This document shows positions 8,933 through 18,532 of a stretch of DNA of 23,953 nucleotides, piece after piece. Within the stretch, counting starts at the first letter, position 1, and each line of letters opens with the position of its first letter. A program made the translations under genes and the position numbers. The notes beneath the pieces were generated by a model. It saw only the letters and a program-made list of their open reading frames with translations, was not told where the DNA came from and made no database searches. The DNA comes from Discostella pseudostelligera (taxonomy: Eukaryota > Bacillariophyta > Thalassiosirophyceae > Thalassiosirales > Thalassiosiraceae), in the NCBI GenBank assembly GCA_036940085.1, contig JALLBK010000474.1:1-23953 (forward strand), in the 5' to 3' direction.

Positions 8933-11371
8933 ATGATAGCAATTCATGATGGCGGTGTCGCCAACCCGCAGCCACCACCGTCGACAACCACTCGCTTCCC
9001 ATCATGGTCGGCAACAACATCGCTTTGGCATGGACTAGGACTGTTTGGCGAATCCTACCTTCTCTTTTCTGTCGGCACATTGCGTCCATTGTGGGAGGCG
9101 CTGTATCCTTCATGTTTCGACGATGATGTCTATGCCGACAACAATTACAACAACGACAACCTCCAGTGCAATCGTCACAGTTATCAATCTATAACCTATT
9201 CCGTCGTATTGGGTGTAATATTGGGAATGGTAGTGCTAGGATTCCTTGCAAATACCATTGGTAGACGTCGTGGCAGCATTATCACCGCAACGCTCATGTC
9301 GGGGGGTGCATTCTGCCTCACCTGCTCCAGCATATTCCTATCACATGCACCATCGATTCTATTTCCCGTCTTGAGTCTATCACTCTTTGTGTTTGGAATT
9401 GGCGTTGGAGGAGAGTACCCTCTTAGTGCATCATCGGCAAGTGAACGACAAATGGCACTGGCTGCGGAGGAAAGACGGCGACGACATCAACGACTACGTC
9501 TTCGGGGGATAACATCGAAGGAATTCGATGATGATAATCATGATGAGAAAGTCTTGACTCCTCGACAAAGTAACACCACCTCCAGGGCAAGGTTGAATGC
9601 AAGTAATGGCATTGCAGGAAAGCGTGAGCCTCTGATTCAAGTGGGTGGAAAGAATGCTGGCGCTGCTGCCACCATTAATGCAACGCCAGAAAAATGGCAA
9701 ACATTACAGACCCAACAACTACCACAGAAGCAGCAGCAGCCGCAGTTACGTGATATTGCCAGTTTTGGCTGCGAAACTGAGATTGTCACATTACCTCCAG
9801 CACAAACATCAACCCCAATGTACGTCTCCGGGGGACAACAGCCCGATGCTTACTTTTTTCCAACAACTTCATCCATTTTGTATGACGATTGTAAAAGTGC
9901 AAACAGCTCATCCACCAACAACTCCACCGCATACACTTGCAAAGGTCGAGAGGTGCTACTCACATTTAGCATGCAGGGGATGGGAATATTTGCCAATTCA
10001 ATATTGCTTTCGCTTTTACTTCTGGTGACTAGAAGGACGGCGAATAATGAAGTTGATGATAACAATAACGAAGCCGAGCAGGAAAGATATGAATATTATA
10101 ACGACACTTTCTACTACGAACATTCGACTCTGTTGAATATTTGGAGAGCTACCTATGCGAGTGGGGCAGCCATCCTGGTGTATGTTCTAGTATCAAGGAT
10201 ACTCTGGTTAACCGAAAGCGAAGTCTGGAAGCAGGAGAAGGATAAGTCCGTGGAACGACAGCGGCGAGAGCGCCATCAGCGTGGAGTTAGCACGGAATTT
10301 CAGCCCCCTCACCTTCCGTTTGACAAAGATGTCAACAGAATGAAGAAAGAGGCAATGAAAAGCAGTCCTCAGAATGAGGAACCTGTGATATCTCCAACAA
10401 TGTCATCGTTAACCATGAAGAGCGACTTCCACTTATTGGGGTCGACGAACCTCGATGGATGCGGGTTAGTACCGGCAGTTCGAACGATGGATGATGGCGA
10501 CGACGAAGAAGGGGGCAATAGCGGAAATAAATGGTCAATACCATTATCACATGTAAAGCTATTGTTTCGACATTATGGAGTTCGTTTGTTTGGTACAAGC
10601 ATGACTTGGTTGTTGTGGGATATTGCATATTACGGAAATAAGCTCTTTCAGTCGAGTATTCTGGTTGCCTTGATGGGAGAGAATGCATCCTTGCTAGGCA
10701 TTTCCAGTGGTAAGTAAATCCGCAGTCAAGAAATCGAATGCCAGTGTCAGTTCATCTCACTTTGATCCTTCTTTGTTTTCGACCCCGTCATTTTTTTGGC
10801 AGCTGCTGCAATAAACGCATTTGTTGCACTGTTAGGATACTACGCAGCAGCAGCTATTGTTGACGATCCTGATTGTGGGCGTATGACACTTCAAGAAACT
10901 GGACTCGCCATCACGGGCACTCTATTCATGTTATGCGGTTTGTTTAGGGAAAGCCTGTCTTCATCGTGGTTGGTAGTCATATATTTAGGAAGCTCCTTCT
11001 TCGGACAATGCGGACCCAATTGTACAACCTTTTTAATACCGGCAGAAGTATTCCCAACCAACATGCGGACAATGTGTCACGGTATATCGGCATCGGCAGG
11101 GAAAATAGGGGCCCTTATCGCATCGATTCTCTTCAACTTTGTCAGTGATAGAGATTTCTTCATGATTAGTGGTGTGGCATCATTCGTAGCCCTCGTTGTT
11201 ACCTTCCTCACAATACCTGATACGACAACACTAGATTTGCACGAAATTGACAAACAATGGGCGTGCATCGTTTCACGAGGAGAATCAAAATACGAAGGAC
11301 CGGCCATTGCCCCTGATCATTTGTCGTTTTACGAGAGAAACCAGAATACTTTGTGTTGCAGAAAGAGATAG
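8933..11371 (+). CDS. PHS-family (Pht1/Pho84-type) inorganic phosphate:H+ symporter, MFS, 2 exons
   Basis: Major facilitator transporter, probably importing inorganic phosphate across the plasma membrane. Exons are 8933-10709 and 10803-11371 (781 aa). The 93 bp intron starts GTAAGT and ends TTTGGCAG, and joining gives GISS-AAAINAFVALLGYY. PHS signatures are GIGVGGEYPLSAS (near residue 160), FSMQGMGIFANS, GTSMTWLLWDIAYYGNKLFQ and CGPNCTTFLIPAEVFPTNMR followed by CHGISASAGKIGA. Aligned by eye with the fungal phosphate transporter PiPT, the ligand-contact residues Tyr, Gln, Trp, Asp, Tyr and Asn all have counterparts. The Asp of GGDYPLS is Glu here, and the TM1 DAYDLF motif is ESYLLF. About 165 hydrophilic residues (about 172-336, rich in Gln, Asn, Ser, Arg) are inserted after GEYPLSASSASER. 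A second polar loop lies between the two halves. Substrate could differ from phosphate because of the TM1 changes. Confidence 0.85.
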
Positions 11372-11486
11372 AGTAATGTACACGGATAGACGACGATTAA
11401 TTGTTGATTATATTTGATCTGTCGACAAGTAATTAGATTAATTGACATCCCCAGCAGTAGTTTACTGCCCATTGATAGGAAAAGAG

Positions 11487-12908
11487 TTAAAGTCTCCTAT
11501 CCCGTAAAAATCTAAAGTAAAGGTTCCCTGGAACATCATATTTCACAAGGTCGTAACTGTCATATTCAAAGTTGCCCGACGCGGAGGATAAATGCTCTTC
11601 CAGCAACATTGTTGTGTACATTCCTTTATCGCCCCAATCATAATACAAAACTTTGTTTGATGGAATGATTTTCAATTTGAAGCAAACGTCATGCCACGAG
11701 TGCGAGACTTGCACTCTCACTTCATCCTTCTTAATCTGATATCTACCCCACACACCCCATTTATCCTTGGACCCGTATCCATGTAACAGCATCTTGCTAA
11801 ATCTTGGGATCATCTCCATCGGTGTGGCATGCGTTAGCGCATACATTACACGTCCATCCTCAAAGAAGTACAGGTACCTGTAATACACAGATTCAAGAAT
11901 AGCACCCACTGGAATGTCAGTCCACATGTCACGCTGTATCTTTCGCACTTCTTGATACTTCAGAACGTATAGCCCCCCTCCCGTTCGTACCCGAGGACGC
12001 ATTTCGAGCATCTTTCTGTACGAATTACCAAAGTGGTTGACATGCAGTGTTTTTCGTTTCGACTGATTGAGGTAGATTCGTTGACATAGTGATTTGTACA
12101 GAGATTCACAGCGCGTAAAGCGAGACCAGTATGGAGATACAAGAGCAAGTGCAGCATGATCGTCTATGGCCAAGTACGAAAAGGCTTTGTGAAGAATTTC
12201 ATTCGGTATTGAGCATGGAAGTCCACCCAATCGGATCATTTCTGAGGGATCATCAAAATCAATTTTGGCGACATCAATATTTGATGGCTCTGCTTCATTG
12301 AAAGATGGCGAGATGTCTTCATCCGAGTAAACAGATAAATCATCATCATTATCATCCACCTCTTCAGACTTGAAAATTAATGGAGGTTGCCAGACCGGAC
12401 CAGGAGCTTCACTTGACAACTCTTCGCCTACCTTCACCTCAGCCTGTCGTAAATTATTAGAATACCCCTCTGAATCGTCAACTGCTCGCGACAGAGACAT
12501 GTACTCTTCAAATTCCCCAATAGACTTCATCCCGTGTTGAGTTGCAATTGCGCGTCGCTCATTTCTAGGTAGCATGTGCCAAATTGGCCATGTTAATTCC
12601 CAAGAATCTCCCGCAGATGATTGTATGTAGAATCGTCCAGATTCACCATTTTCATTTCCATTCGAGATGTCATTGTCTTCCCCCCAAAGATTGCTCTGTT
12701 TATTAGTGGCATCGGCGGCGGTGGCTGCGGCAGAGCCTCCATCCAATTCCTCCTGATCGTCGACACCAACTACTGCATCTGCATTATCCTGTTCAAAGAG
12801 ACCCTGCTCCTCTCGGTCCTCGGCATCTTCATCGTTAAAATTTGATGGTTTGGCCTCTGAATCTTCAGGAATGGCAGCGAGTGATAGGTCTCGCCCTTTT
12901 GGGGACAT
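11487..12908 (-). CDS. FBXO9-like F-box protein (SCF ubiquitin ligase substrate adaptor)
   Basis: Single exon, 473 aa, ATG at 12908. The N-terminal half is acidic and low complexity, with a conserved-looking block ELTWPIWHMLPRNERRAIAT followed by IGEFEEYM. The F-box is at about residues 226-275 (LPCSIPNEILHKAFSYLAID then LALVSPYWSRFTR). The C-terminal half resembles the region after the F-box in human FBXO9 and yeast Hrt3: RPRVRTGGGLYVLKYQEVRK, ESVYYRYLYFFEDGRVMYAL with TPMEMIPRF, a GRYQIKKDEVRV beta strand, and a C-terminal beta-rich end. F-box proteins bind SKP1 and bring substrates to the SCF ubiquitin ligase. FBXO9 usually has a TPR-like N-terminus; none is seen here. It converges on the transporter (115 bp between stops) and is divergent from the next gene. 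Confidence 0.8.
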   Translation of the reverse strand: MSPKGRDLSLAAIPEDSEAKPSNFNDEDAEDREEQGLFEQDNADAVVGVDDQEELDGGSAAATAADATNKQSNLWGEDNDISNGNENGESGRFYIQSSAGDSWELTWPIWHMLPRNERRAIATQHGMKSIGEFEEYMSLSRAVDDSEGYSNNLRQAEVKVGEELSSEAPGPVWQPPLIFKSEEVDDNDDDLSVYSDEDISPSFNEAEPSNIDVAKIDFDDPSEMIRLGGLPCSIPNEILHKAFSYLAIDDHAALALVSPYWSRFTRCESLYKSLCQRIYLNQSKRKTLHVNHFGNSYRKMLEMRPRVRTGGGLYVLKYQEVRKIQRDMWTDIPVGAILESVYYRYLYFFEDGRVMYALTHATPMEMIPRFSKMLLHGYGSKDKWGVWGRYQIKKDEVRVQVSHSWHDVCFKLKIIPSNKVLYYDWGDKGMYTTMLLEEHLSSASGNFEYDSYDLVKYDVPGNLYFRFLRDRRL

Positions 12909-13352
12909 CGTCGATCGTCGATTGTAATTCTCTCTATTTGGTGTCTCGGCTTGAGGTTGTTCATCGCCACGATGGTCGTCGACGTTGTCGGCGCGCGGCT
13001 GCGTTGGGTTCGTCGAGTCAGATCACCTGGCGCGACAGTTCGCGCCATTTTTAAAATTGGCGAAGATACTCCATAAGAATCGCTTAAGCAGCTGTCACCT
13101 TCCACGTCAAGTAGCGACATCCTCAGCCACCGGGCAAGACGCGAAAGGCGATCTATTCTAGCGATTTTTTTCACAATTTAACCTGTAAATAGTATCGCTG
13201 AACTCAACTTACATGTTTGTACTAGCTTGCATGAACTCAAAGTGCACAAGAAGCTACGCTACACAGACCATGCCGCTGCCGGCCACCTGCCACCTGCCAC
13301 TCTCTCCCCTAACGCAACTCACCATCCAATAGAGCAATTGAACACGAGGATC
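12909..13352. other. divergent promoter region, no gene seen
   Basis: 444 bp between the starts of the F-box gene (minus) and the orphan membrane protein (plus). Its most notable feature is the E2F-like inverted repeat at 13039-13064. An antisense frame crossing the F-box start (12770-13174) has no domain features and is judged spurious. Confidence 0.5.
13039..13064. promoter_or_regulatory. E2F-like inverted repeat in a divergent promoter
   Basis: The arms TTCGCGCCA (left) and TGGCGAA (right) flank an AT-rich centre (TTTTTAAAAT). Read inward, they give TTCGCGCCA and TTCGCCA, both close to the E2F/DP consensus TTTSSCGC or its reverse. It lies about 130 bp from the F-box start and 290 bp from the plus-strand start. 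The inverted repeat is seen directly; the factor is inference. Confidence 0.35.
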
Positions 13353-15014
13353 ATGAATCCCCTTCTCCGCTGGTATCAATATGTCCTTCTTGGCATGGGA
13401 CTCCAAGCCACCATGACGGTGGCGTCAGAGTTTGGACCACTTCCAATCGTCCAGAAGTTGCCAACGACTGTATGTTTTGCGCGCCGACACCCCAACCCCA
13501 CCAACATTGCCACAACCGCAAATACTAATCGCGTCCCTGCATTTGCAACAGCACCACAGTCAACTCGCCTCATTCGGGATAATGGAGCTGATCTACCAAA
13601 TTCGATGATATTCAGCAATAGTATCAGATCTCGTTCTCGTCGTCCCTCTACGCGCATTTTCATGTTGTCGCCGGAGAACCGGGAGATCATTTCAACGATT
13701 GCCTCCTTGTCATTTTGGCCGGATGTCAGCTATATCAATGAGGTAGTTACATGGATATTGGGCCTCTCCTTTATGTTTGTGGGCGCATCGTTGCTAGCTT
13801 CCAATTCTAACGAAGAACGAGCACAACAGAAACAACAATTGGCAATGGTCACCACCTCGGGCATCGATGTCGATGTGAATGAAAATCTTACTGATGTACT
13901 GCTCACCCCTGGAACCTACGCCGATTCCAACTCGGCCGAACGTCTTGTGACGGACACCGTCGTTGCGAAGGCATCGGATGCATTTGACTCTACTGATTTT
14001 GAGAATGAACCTCACCTATCTCCCGAGTTGGAAGATGTCGAGGCGGCATTTGAAGTGGCACTGCTTGCCAATGCCGCACATGCAATGGCGGACGCTGCCG
14101 AGAAGGAGAATCGACAAAGTAAAGCGGCTATGTTGGAGAGAGAGAAGGAACTTGAGTGGATTGAGCGTCATGATGAGGGTAATTCCAACCTTGGGATGAT
14201 TGGATCGAGTACTAGTAGCAGTAAGGAGATGTTTCAACGGTCATTACTCGCAGCACAACTGGCGAACAAATCTACTAGACTAGCGAAGAAGCAGGAGGCA
14301 TTTCAACGATCGCTACTATCGTCTAGGATTGCGTATGATGTTAAATCAAAAGAGAGTGTCTTGGACGTTCAACATCATGAGGAAGATATGGAAATTGATT
14401 TTAGCACTGCTTTCGTGGGTGAAGTTGATGACTTGCAGATCGGCGTGAATGAAGTTGCTGCTAGTGCTGCAGAAGGCGACTACGAGGAAATGGTCGAGGA
14501 TGCGATTGAACTGGACGTCAAAGAAGATGCACCAATATCTGAATCTGATGAACACAGCATGATCGGAGACGATCCGGTCACAGCTGAGCACGCGCAAATC
14601 TCAGAAGCAGTAGTTGAAGTCGATAACGCACAGCCCATAGTACAAGCGAAATCGACTTCTGTACAAGATCAATGGAGGAAAGACAGCGTCCAAGCAGTTA
14701 GAAAGTATATTCATCAGAAAGCCATCGATAAAACGAAGCAAAAGATGTTGCTGCGAAATAATGATGTTGGTGATTCCTCGCCAGTTGATAATGTTGCGAT
14801 GATCAATACCGTTGATGAAGACCAATCAACCGAGATCTCTACAAAAGAAATCGATTCCGAATCCGAAGGCAGCAGTGTCATGAAACTATTTAATACGCGT
14901 GCACTCATTCGACGAATGCCTCGTCGACGCAGATTGTTGGTTGTAGCCTTGGGGATAGTTATTACTAGAAGATTATTCCTTGCATACTTTGGCAACGCTT
15001 TGAGCGTGATTTGA
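13353..15014 (+). CDS. Orphan acidic protein with two membrane segments
   Basis: No family recognised. 553 aa from the first in-frame ATG at 13353; the frame extends upstream only with non-ATG codons. The N-terminus (MNPLLRWYQYVLLGMGLQAT) is signal-like and is followed by a Ser/Thr/Arg-rich stretch that could be a transit region. A clear membrane span is at about 126-150 (EVVTWILGLSFMFVGASLLA). A second hydrophobic segment with flanking Arg clusters is at the very C-terminus (about 528-553). Between them lie about 375 mostly acidic, probably helical residues with three related repeats: FEVALLANAAHAM (about 233), FQRSLLAAQLANK (294) and FQRSLLSSRIAYD (317). This suggests an organelle or endomembrane protein with an acidic coiled-coil loop; that is inference. 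Its stop lies only 65 bp from the stop of the converging gene. Confidence 0.7.
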   Translation: MNPLLRWYQYVLLGMGLQATMTVASEFGPLPIVQKLPTTVCFARRHPNPTNIATTANTNRVPAFATAPQSTRLIRDNGADLPNSMIFSNSIRSRSRRPSTRIFMLSPENREIISTIASLSFWPDVSYINEVVTWILGLSFMFVGASLLASNSNEERAQQKQQLAMVTTSGIDVDVNENLTDVLLTPGTYADSNSAERLVTDTVVAKASDAFDSTDFENEPHLSPELEDVEAAFEVALLANAAHAMADAAEKENRQSKAAMLEREKELEWIERHDEGNSNLGMIGSSTSSSKEMFQRSLLAAQLANKSTRLAKKQEAFQRSLLSSRIAYDVKSKESVLDVQHHEEDMEIDFSTAFVGEVDDLQIGVNEVAASAAEGDYEEMVEDAIELDVKEDAPISESDEHSMIGDDPVTAEHAQISEAVVEVDNAQPIVQAKSTSVQDQWRKDSVQAVRKYIHQKAIDKTKQKMLLRNNDVGDSSPVDNVAMINTVDEDQSTEISTKEIDSESEGSSVMKLFNTRALIRRMPRRRRLLVVALGIVITRRLFLAYFGNALSVI

Positions 15015-15079
15015 GAAACATAGAGTGCAACTCGGCCAACTATTGTCGTGCATTCAAACAGATTCAAACATATCTGTGC

Positions 15080-15962
15080 TCAATCAAGCTTTTGGAGAGG
15101 GTACCACACTTTAGGGATAAATACGAACGATGAGTAAATCCATAGTCCTGTTGCAATCATCGGTAAGATAATGTCTCGAGACCTTGTCACATCTTCATTC
15201 AAAAGTCTAAACATCCATGTTCCTATGGTCACGCCTCGATAAGCATTAGCAACACAGGTGAAAGGGAATATCATCCATTTCCGACGTTCTCCATACAACA
15301 TGATCATGCATTCACAAGCAATTTGCGCCTGAAAGACGAATAGATGAGGAGCTAAAAGATATCCGTTTCTCCTTGTTTCGTTTTTATTCAATAAACCTTC
15401 GAGAATCACCAACCATGGTATCAGGACGGTGACCACCACTTCCAAAGCTGACAATATGTTGAAAATATTCCTGAACCTCTCCGTCCTCACGTTCTTGGGC
15501 CGTTCTTTTGATTCGAATGATGCAAAGAACATAACTAGAATCGGGCCTACACAGCACATAACATAATCTCGATGGGGAATCTCTCCTCGGAATAGAATGG
15601 CTATATCATGACGACGATGTGTGTCATAAAGATCGCAGTCGACAACAGCATTAGGTGAATCATCAGAGGTTGATGAACAATCAACGCATGCGTCACGTAC
15701 AAAGAATGATATCTCCACAAACCTGATCTCAATGATGAAAGGAATGATATGCAGGCTAAGGCAATGCGATTACAATACAGAAAACAAAAATCCGAATGGT
15801 ACGCACGGTTCCGAACAGTAGTTTACGAGGCCCGGGTGTTGCGACAAACTCGGTGGTGGCGGCAGGTGCATTTCCAGCTACAGTACCAGTCAAAGCAACA
15901 TTGTAATCGACGCGATGCTCCCTTGCCGGTAGAACCTTTTCCATTGTTGTTGTTGCTGCCAT
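15080..15962 (-). CDS. DUF7733-like polytopic membrane protein, 2 exons
   Basis: Exon 1 is 15807-15962 (ATG at 15962) and exon 2 is 15080-15727, total 267 aa. The 79 bp intron, read on the minus strand, starts GTGCGT and ends ATTGAG and joins in phase 0 as KLLFGT-IRFVEISFF. Without it the downstream frame has no ATG near its start, so the join is needed but remains a prediction. About five membrane segments are visible, near residues 106-122, 139-164, 174-197, 201-224 and 238-257. The stretch IPWLVILEGLL followed by LLAPHLFVFQAQIACE resembles plant and algal DUF7733 proteins, which share an EGI...APHVFLLxxQVxxE pattern; this resemblance is from memory and only moderate. Function unknown. It is divergent from the vWA gene and converges tightly on the orphan acidic protein. 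Confidence 0.6.
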
Positions 15963-16353
15963 GGTTTCTTAGTTATTCAATTGAATCCGGATTGATGTTT
16001 GACTGCAGATTTGGGTGGATGAAGATGAAGGGTGAATGATGACGGTGTGACGATGAGAACTCAAAAAAACTTGTGCTTGAAGGGGTGGATTGTGCGGTGT
16101 GGCTGTGACACCAAGCCTCCACCTATCATAGCGGCAACAACAAGCAGGTGCCCTTTACACATCCCAGCCGCAGCATCCACATCATGGCAACGCGAATTGC
16201 GCCTACAGAACAAGATCTCGGGAGTAGGAAGTGGTTGCATCATCGGTATCAGACATCTTCCATTGCCCCGACAAGTTCTCATTTCATCGCTTGTGCAAAA
16301 CGCAGCAGCATTCTTCCATTCACCACAATCATTCACCCGAAAAGAACAGTATC
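15963..16353. other. divergent promoter region with a 12 bp palindrome
   Basis: 391 bp between the starts of the DUF7733-like gene (minus) and the vWA gene (plus). It contains the perfect palindrome ATTCAATTGAAT at 15975-15986, 12 bp upstream of the minus-strand ATG. Overlapping short frames here show no domain and run into the 5' UTR of the vWA gene. Confidence 0.45.
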
Positions 16354-18231
16354 ATGACCAGCAATACTATCAATGATCCGTTATTATTGTCCGACAACGG
16401 AATCGGATCCGATCCAGGCGAACAATTGGACTTGCCTCCACCACCGACGAAACGAGCAAAACTTGATGCATCGTACTATTTCCAAGAGGAAGCTAGCGAG
16501 AAAGACGCCGTCGACTTCGCTCTACAAATATTGCAGCGAGAGCACGAGCGGTATGACCCCCTTCGTCCGTCCCTGGAGTTTTCCGTCGCTCCTCACAGAG
16601 GATCTATTGGATTGCGATCGAGCGAAGTTGTCACTCAGATTTGTGCTACGGTCAAGGCGTTGGAACTTCCCGCTGATGATTCCTACGCTCGAGCACCAGT
16701 GGATATCGTTGTCGCACTGGATGTGTCTGGATCCATGCGTGTGGAGAAGCTCGATCTATGCAAGAAGACACTGTCTTTACTCCTCCGGGAACTTCACCAC
16801 GATGATCGATTCTGCTTAATATCTTTTTCCGATGATGCAAGGATCGAAGTTCCTATGCTAAAAGTAAGTGACAAGCAGAAACTGAATGCCGTACGCACAA
16901 TTGACCAGATGCAAGTTCGAGGACGAACAAACATTGCCAGTGCCGTTAGTTTGGCTGCAGAAGTGGCAAATGGAGTAAAGGTGAGATATTCTTCCTGTTC
17001 GTACACCAAATATCTTATTGAATTTCTGGTAATCTATCGATGACGCATCTAAACTATGTCCTCCTTGCTATCAATCTCAATACAGAACCCAAACAAAGTC
17101 AGAAGTGTCTTTTTACTAACTGATGGCAATGCAAACGTTGGTAAGGTCGAGAATACAAATTTGAAGATTATGAATGCTACAGTTGTAAACTCAGATTGCC
17201 ATGCATGCTCATGTCTTTCAGGTGTCACCGAAGAAAACCAGTTGACGGATTTGACTGGGATCTTTGTCGAGAGTGGCCAAAACCCTCTCTCGCCACCAAT
17301 CAGCCTTCACACATTTGGGTACGGACGAGCTCCAGATTCTAAGTTGCTGATGAGCATGGCTAGAGTGACTCCTGGAGGTAGCTTTTACTCAGTGAGAGAC
17401 AATTCACAGATAGCTTCGTCATTCGGAGATGCCATTGGTGGAATTCTCTCTGTTGTTGCCCAGCAGGTAACTCTGACCATTTCAGTTCCAGAGGACGCTG
17501 CAGAGCTAGGTGCTAAAATTATTACGATTCACCATGACAAAAAGACTGAGATATCTGACGGTGTGTTTCAGGTGGCTGTGGGTGATATGTATGCGGAAGA
17601 GACTCGTGACATTATTTTTGAAGTCTCACTAGTATATCCCAAGACCGCAGATGATGATACCCCCACTCTTTTCCCGCATGCTATTGTCGAACTCTCGTAT
17701 TTCGATACTATCAAGCACACTTTAATTGGACCGTTGACGTGCACGGCACTGATTGCCAGACCCAACAATGATGATTTAGGGTGGCCCAACGGTTATGTTG
17801 CTATTCAATGGATGAGAGTCCGCACTGCTAAGGTAATCGCCGATGCATGGCAACTTGAGCAAATTGGTGATTTGGATCGTGCAAAACTGAAGCTTAGCGG
17901 TTGGATTGAAGAGTTCCAGAAAGAGAAGTTTGAGATTGGCTCGGATGAACCGCTTCTTGATCAGCTGCTTGTAGATTTGACGGGTTGTTTGGACATGTTG
18001 AAGAAGACGAATTATGATGCATACGTCGAAAATGAGCTGGGCGTTAGAATGCAGGTCAGTATTGACGACGTTTCCTATCTATTTTCATCCTAAGACCATA
18101 TGTGATGCTCATCCCTTGGCGTTGGACAGGCCCACCTCTCGCAAAGATGCTCGGAGCCCATTGGGAAGAGAAGTGTCTATCGCACAGCACAGAAGTCTCT
18201 CCGGGCTCAAACATTTGAACGGCATGTGTAA
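16354..18231 (+). CDS. von Willebrand factor A (vWA) domain protein with intact MIDAS, 4 exons
   Basis: Exons are 16354-16980, 17086-17140, 17222-18054 and 18130-18231 (538 aa); introns are 105, 81 and 75 bp, with donors GTGAGA, GTAAGG and GTCAGT. The start is the ATG at 16354; the frame upstream has only GTG. The N-terminus has PPPPTKRAKLD, a possible nuclear signal. The vWA domain (about residues 112-300) has the full metal site: DVSGSM (Asp123, Ser125, Ser127), Thr192 in RGRTNIAS and Asp222 in LLTDGNANVG. This predicts divalent-metal-dependent protein binding. The following region (SFYSVRDNSQIASSFGDAIG, then LIGPLTCTALIARP and a helical segment) resembles the vWA-associated Vwaint arrangement seen with plant WAV3-type proteins, but no RING domain is present. 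The last exon supplies AHLSQRCSEPIGKRS to a C-terminal HV. The 81 bp intron is in frame with no stop, so its retention would add 27 residues beside the MIDAS Asp. Confidence 0.82.
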
Positions 18232-18532
18232 GGTTAGCCATAGCTATTTGCTACATATGAAAGTTAGACCATGATTGTATTGCACACAGAAATAATTATG
18301 TAAAGAGTACTGTTTCAAGACAATGCTTATGGCAAGATTTATACGATAATGAGACACGGTGATAGCTAGTGCAAAGAGATCATGCGATGATATCATGTTT
18401 GAGCCGTTCAAAACTCGCCATGCGAGATATTAGCAATCGAGCAGTTCACAGACTTGAGCCCCCTGCCAAATACAATTGTACTCAAATCACAGCCCTTTTG
18501 GATGTGGTCGATACAAACCTTCGGTGACCTGC
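18232..18532. other. 301 bp convergent intergenic region
   Basis: Between the stop codons of the vWA gene (plus) and the CtpA gene (minus). Nothing beyond 3' untranslated sequence is apparent; no repeat or RNA gene seen. Confidence 0.5.

Noticed and set aside
8674..9113. overlapping minus-strand frames at the transporter 5' end
   Set aside because: Two mutually overlapping frames, no domain, one antisense to the transporter N-terminus.
12770..13174. 134-codon minus-strand frame crossing the F-box gene start
   Set aside because: Arg/Ser-rich, no domain, overlaps the F-box coding region in another frame and spans the divergent promoter.
16032..16376. 114-codon plus-strand frame ahead of the vWA gene
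   Set aside because: Overlaps the vWA start in another frame, low-complexity composition, no domain; more likely 5' UTR.
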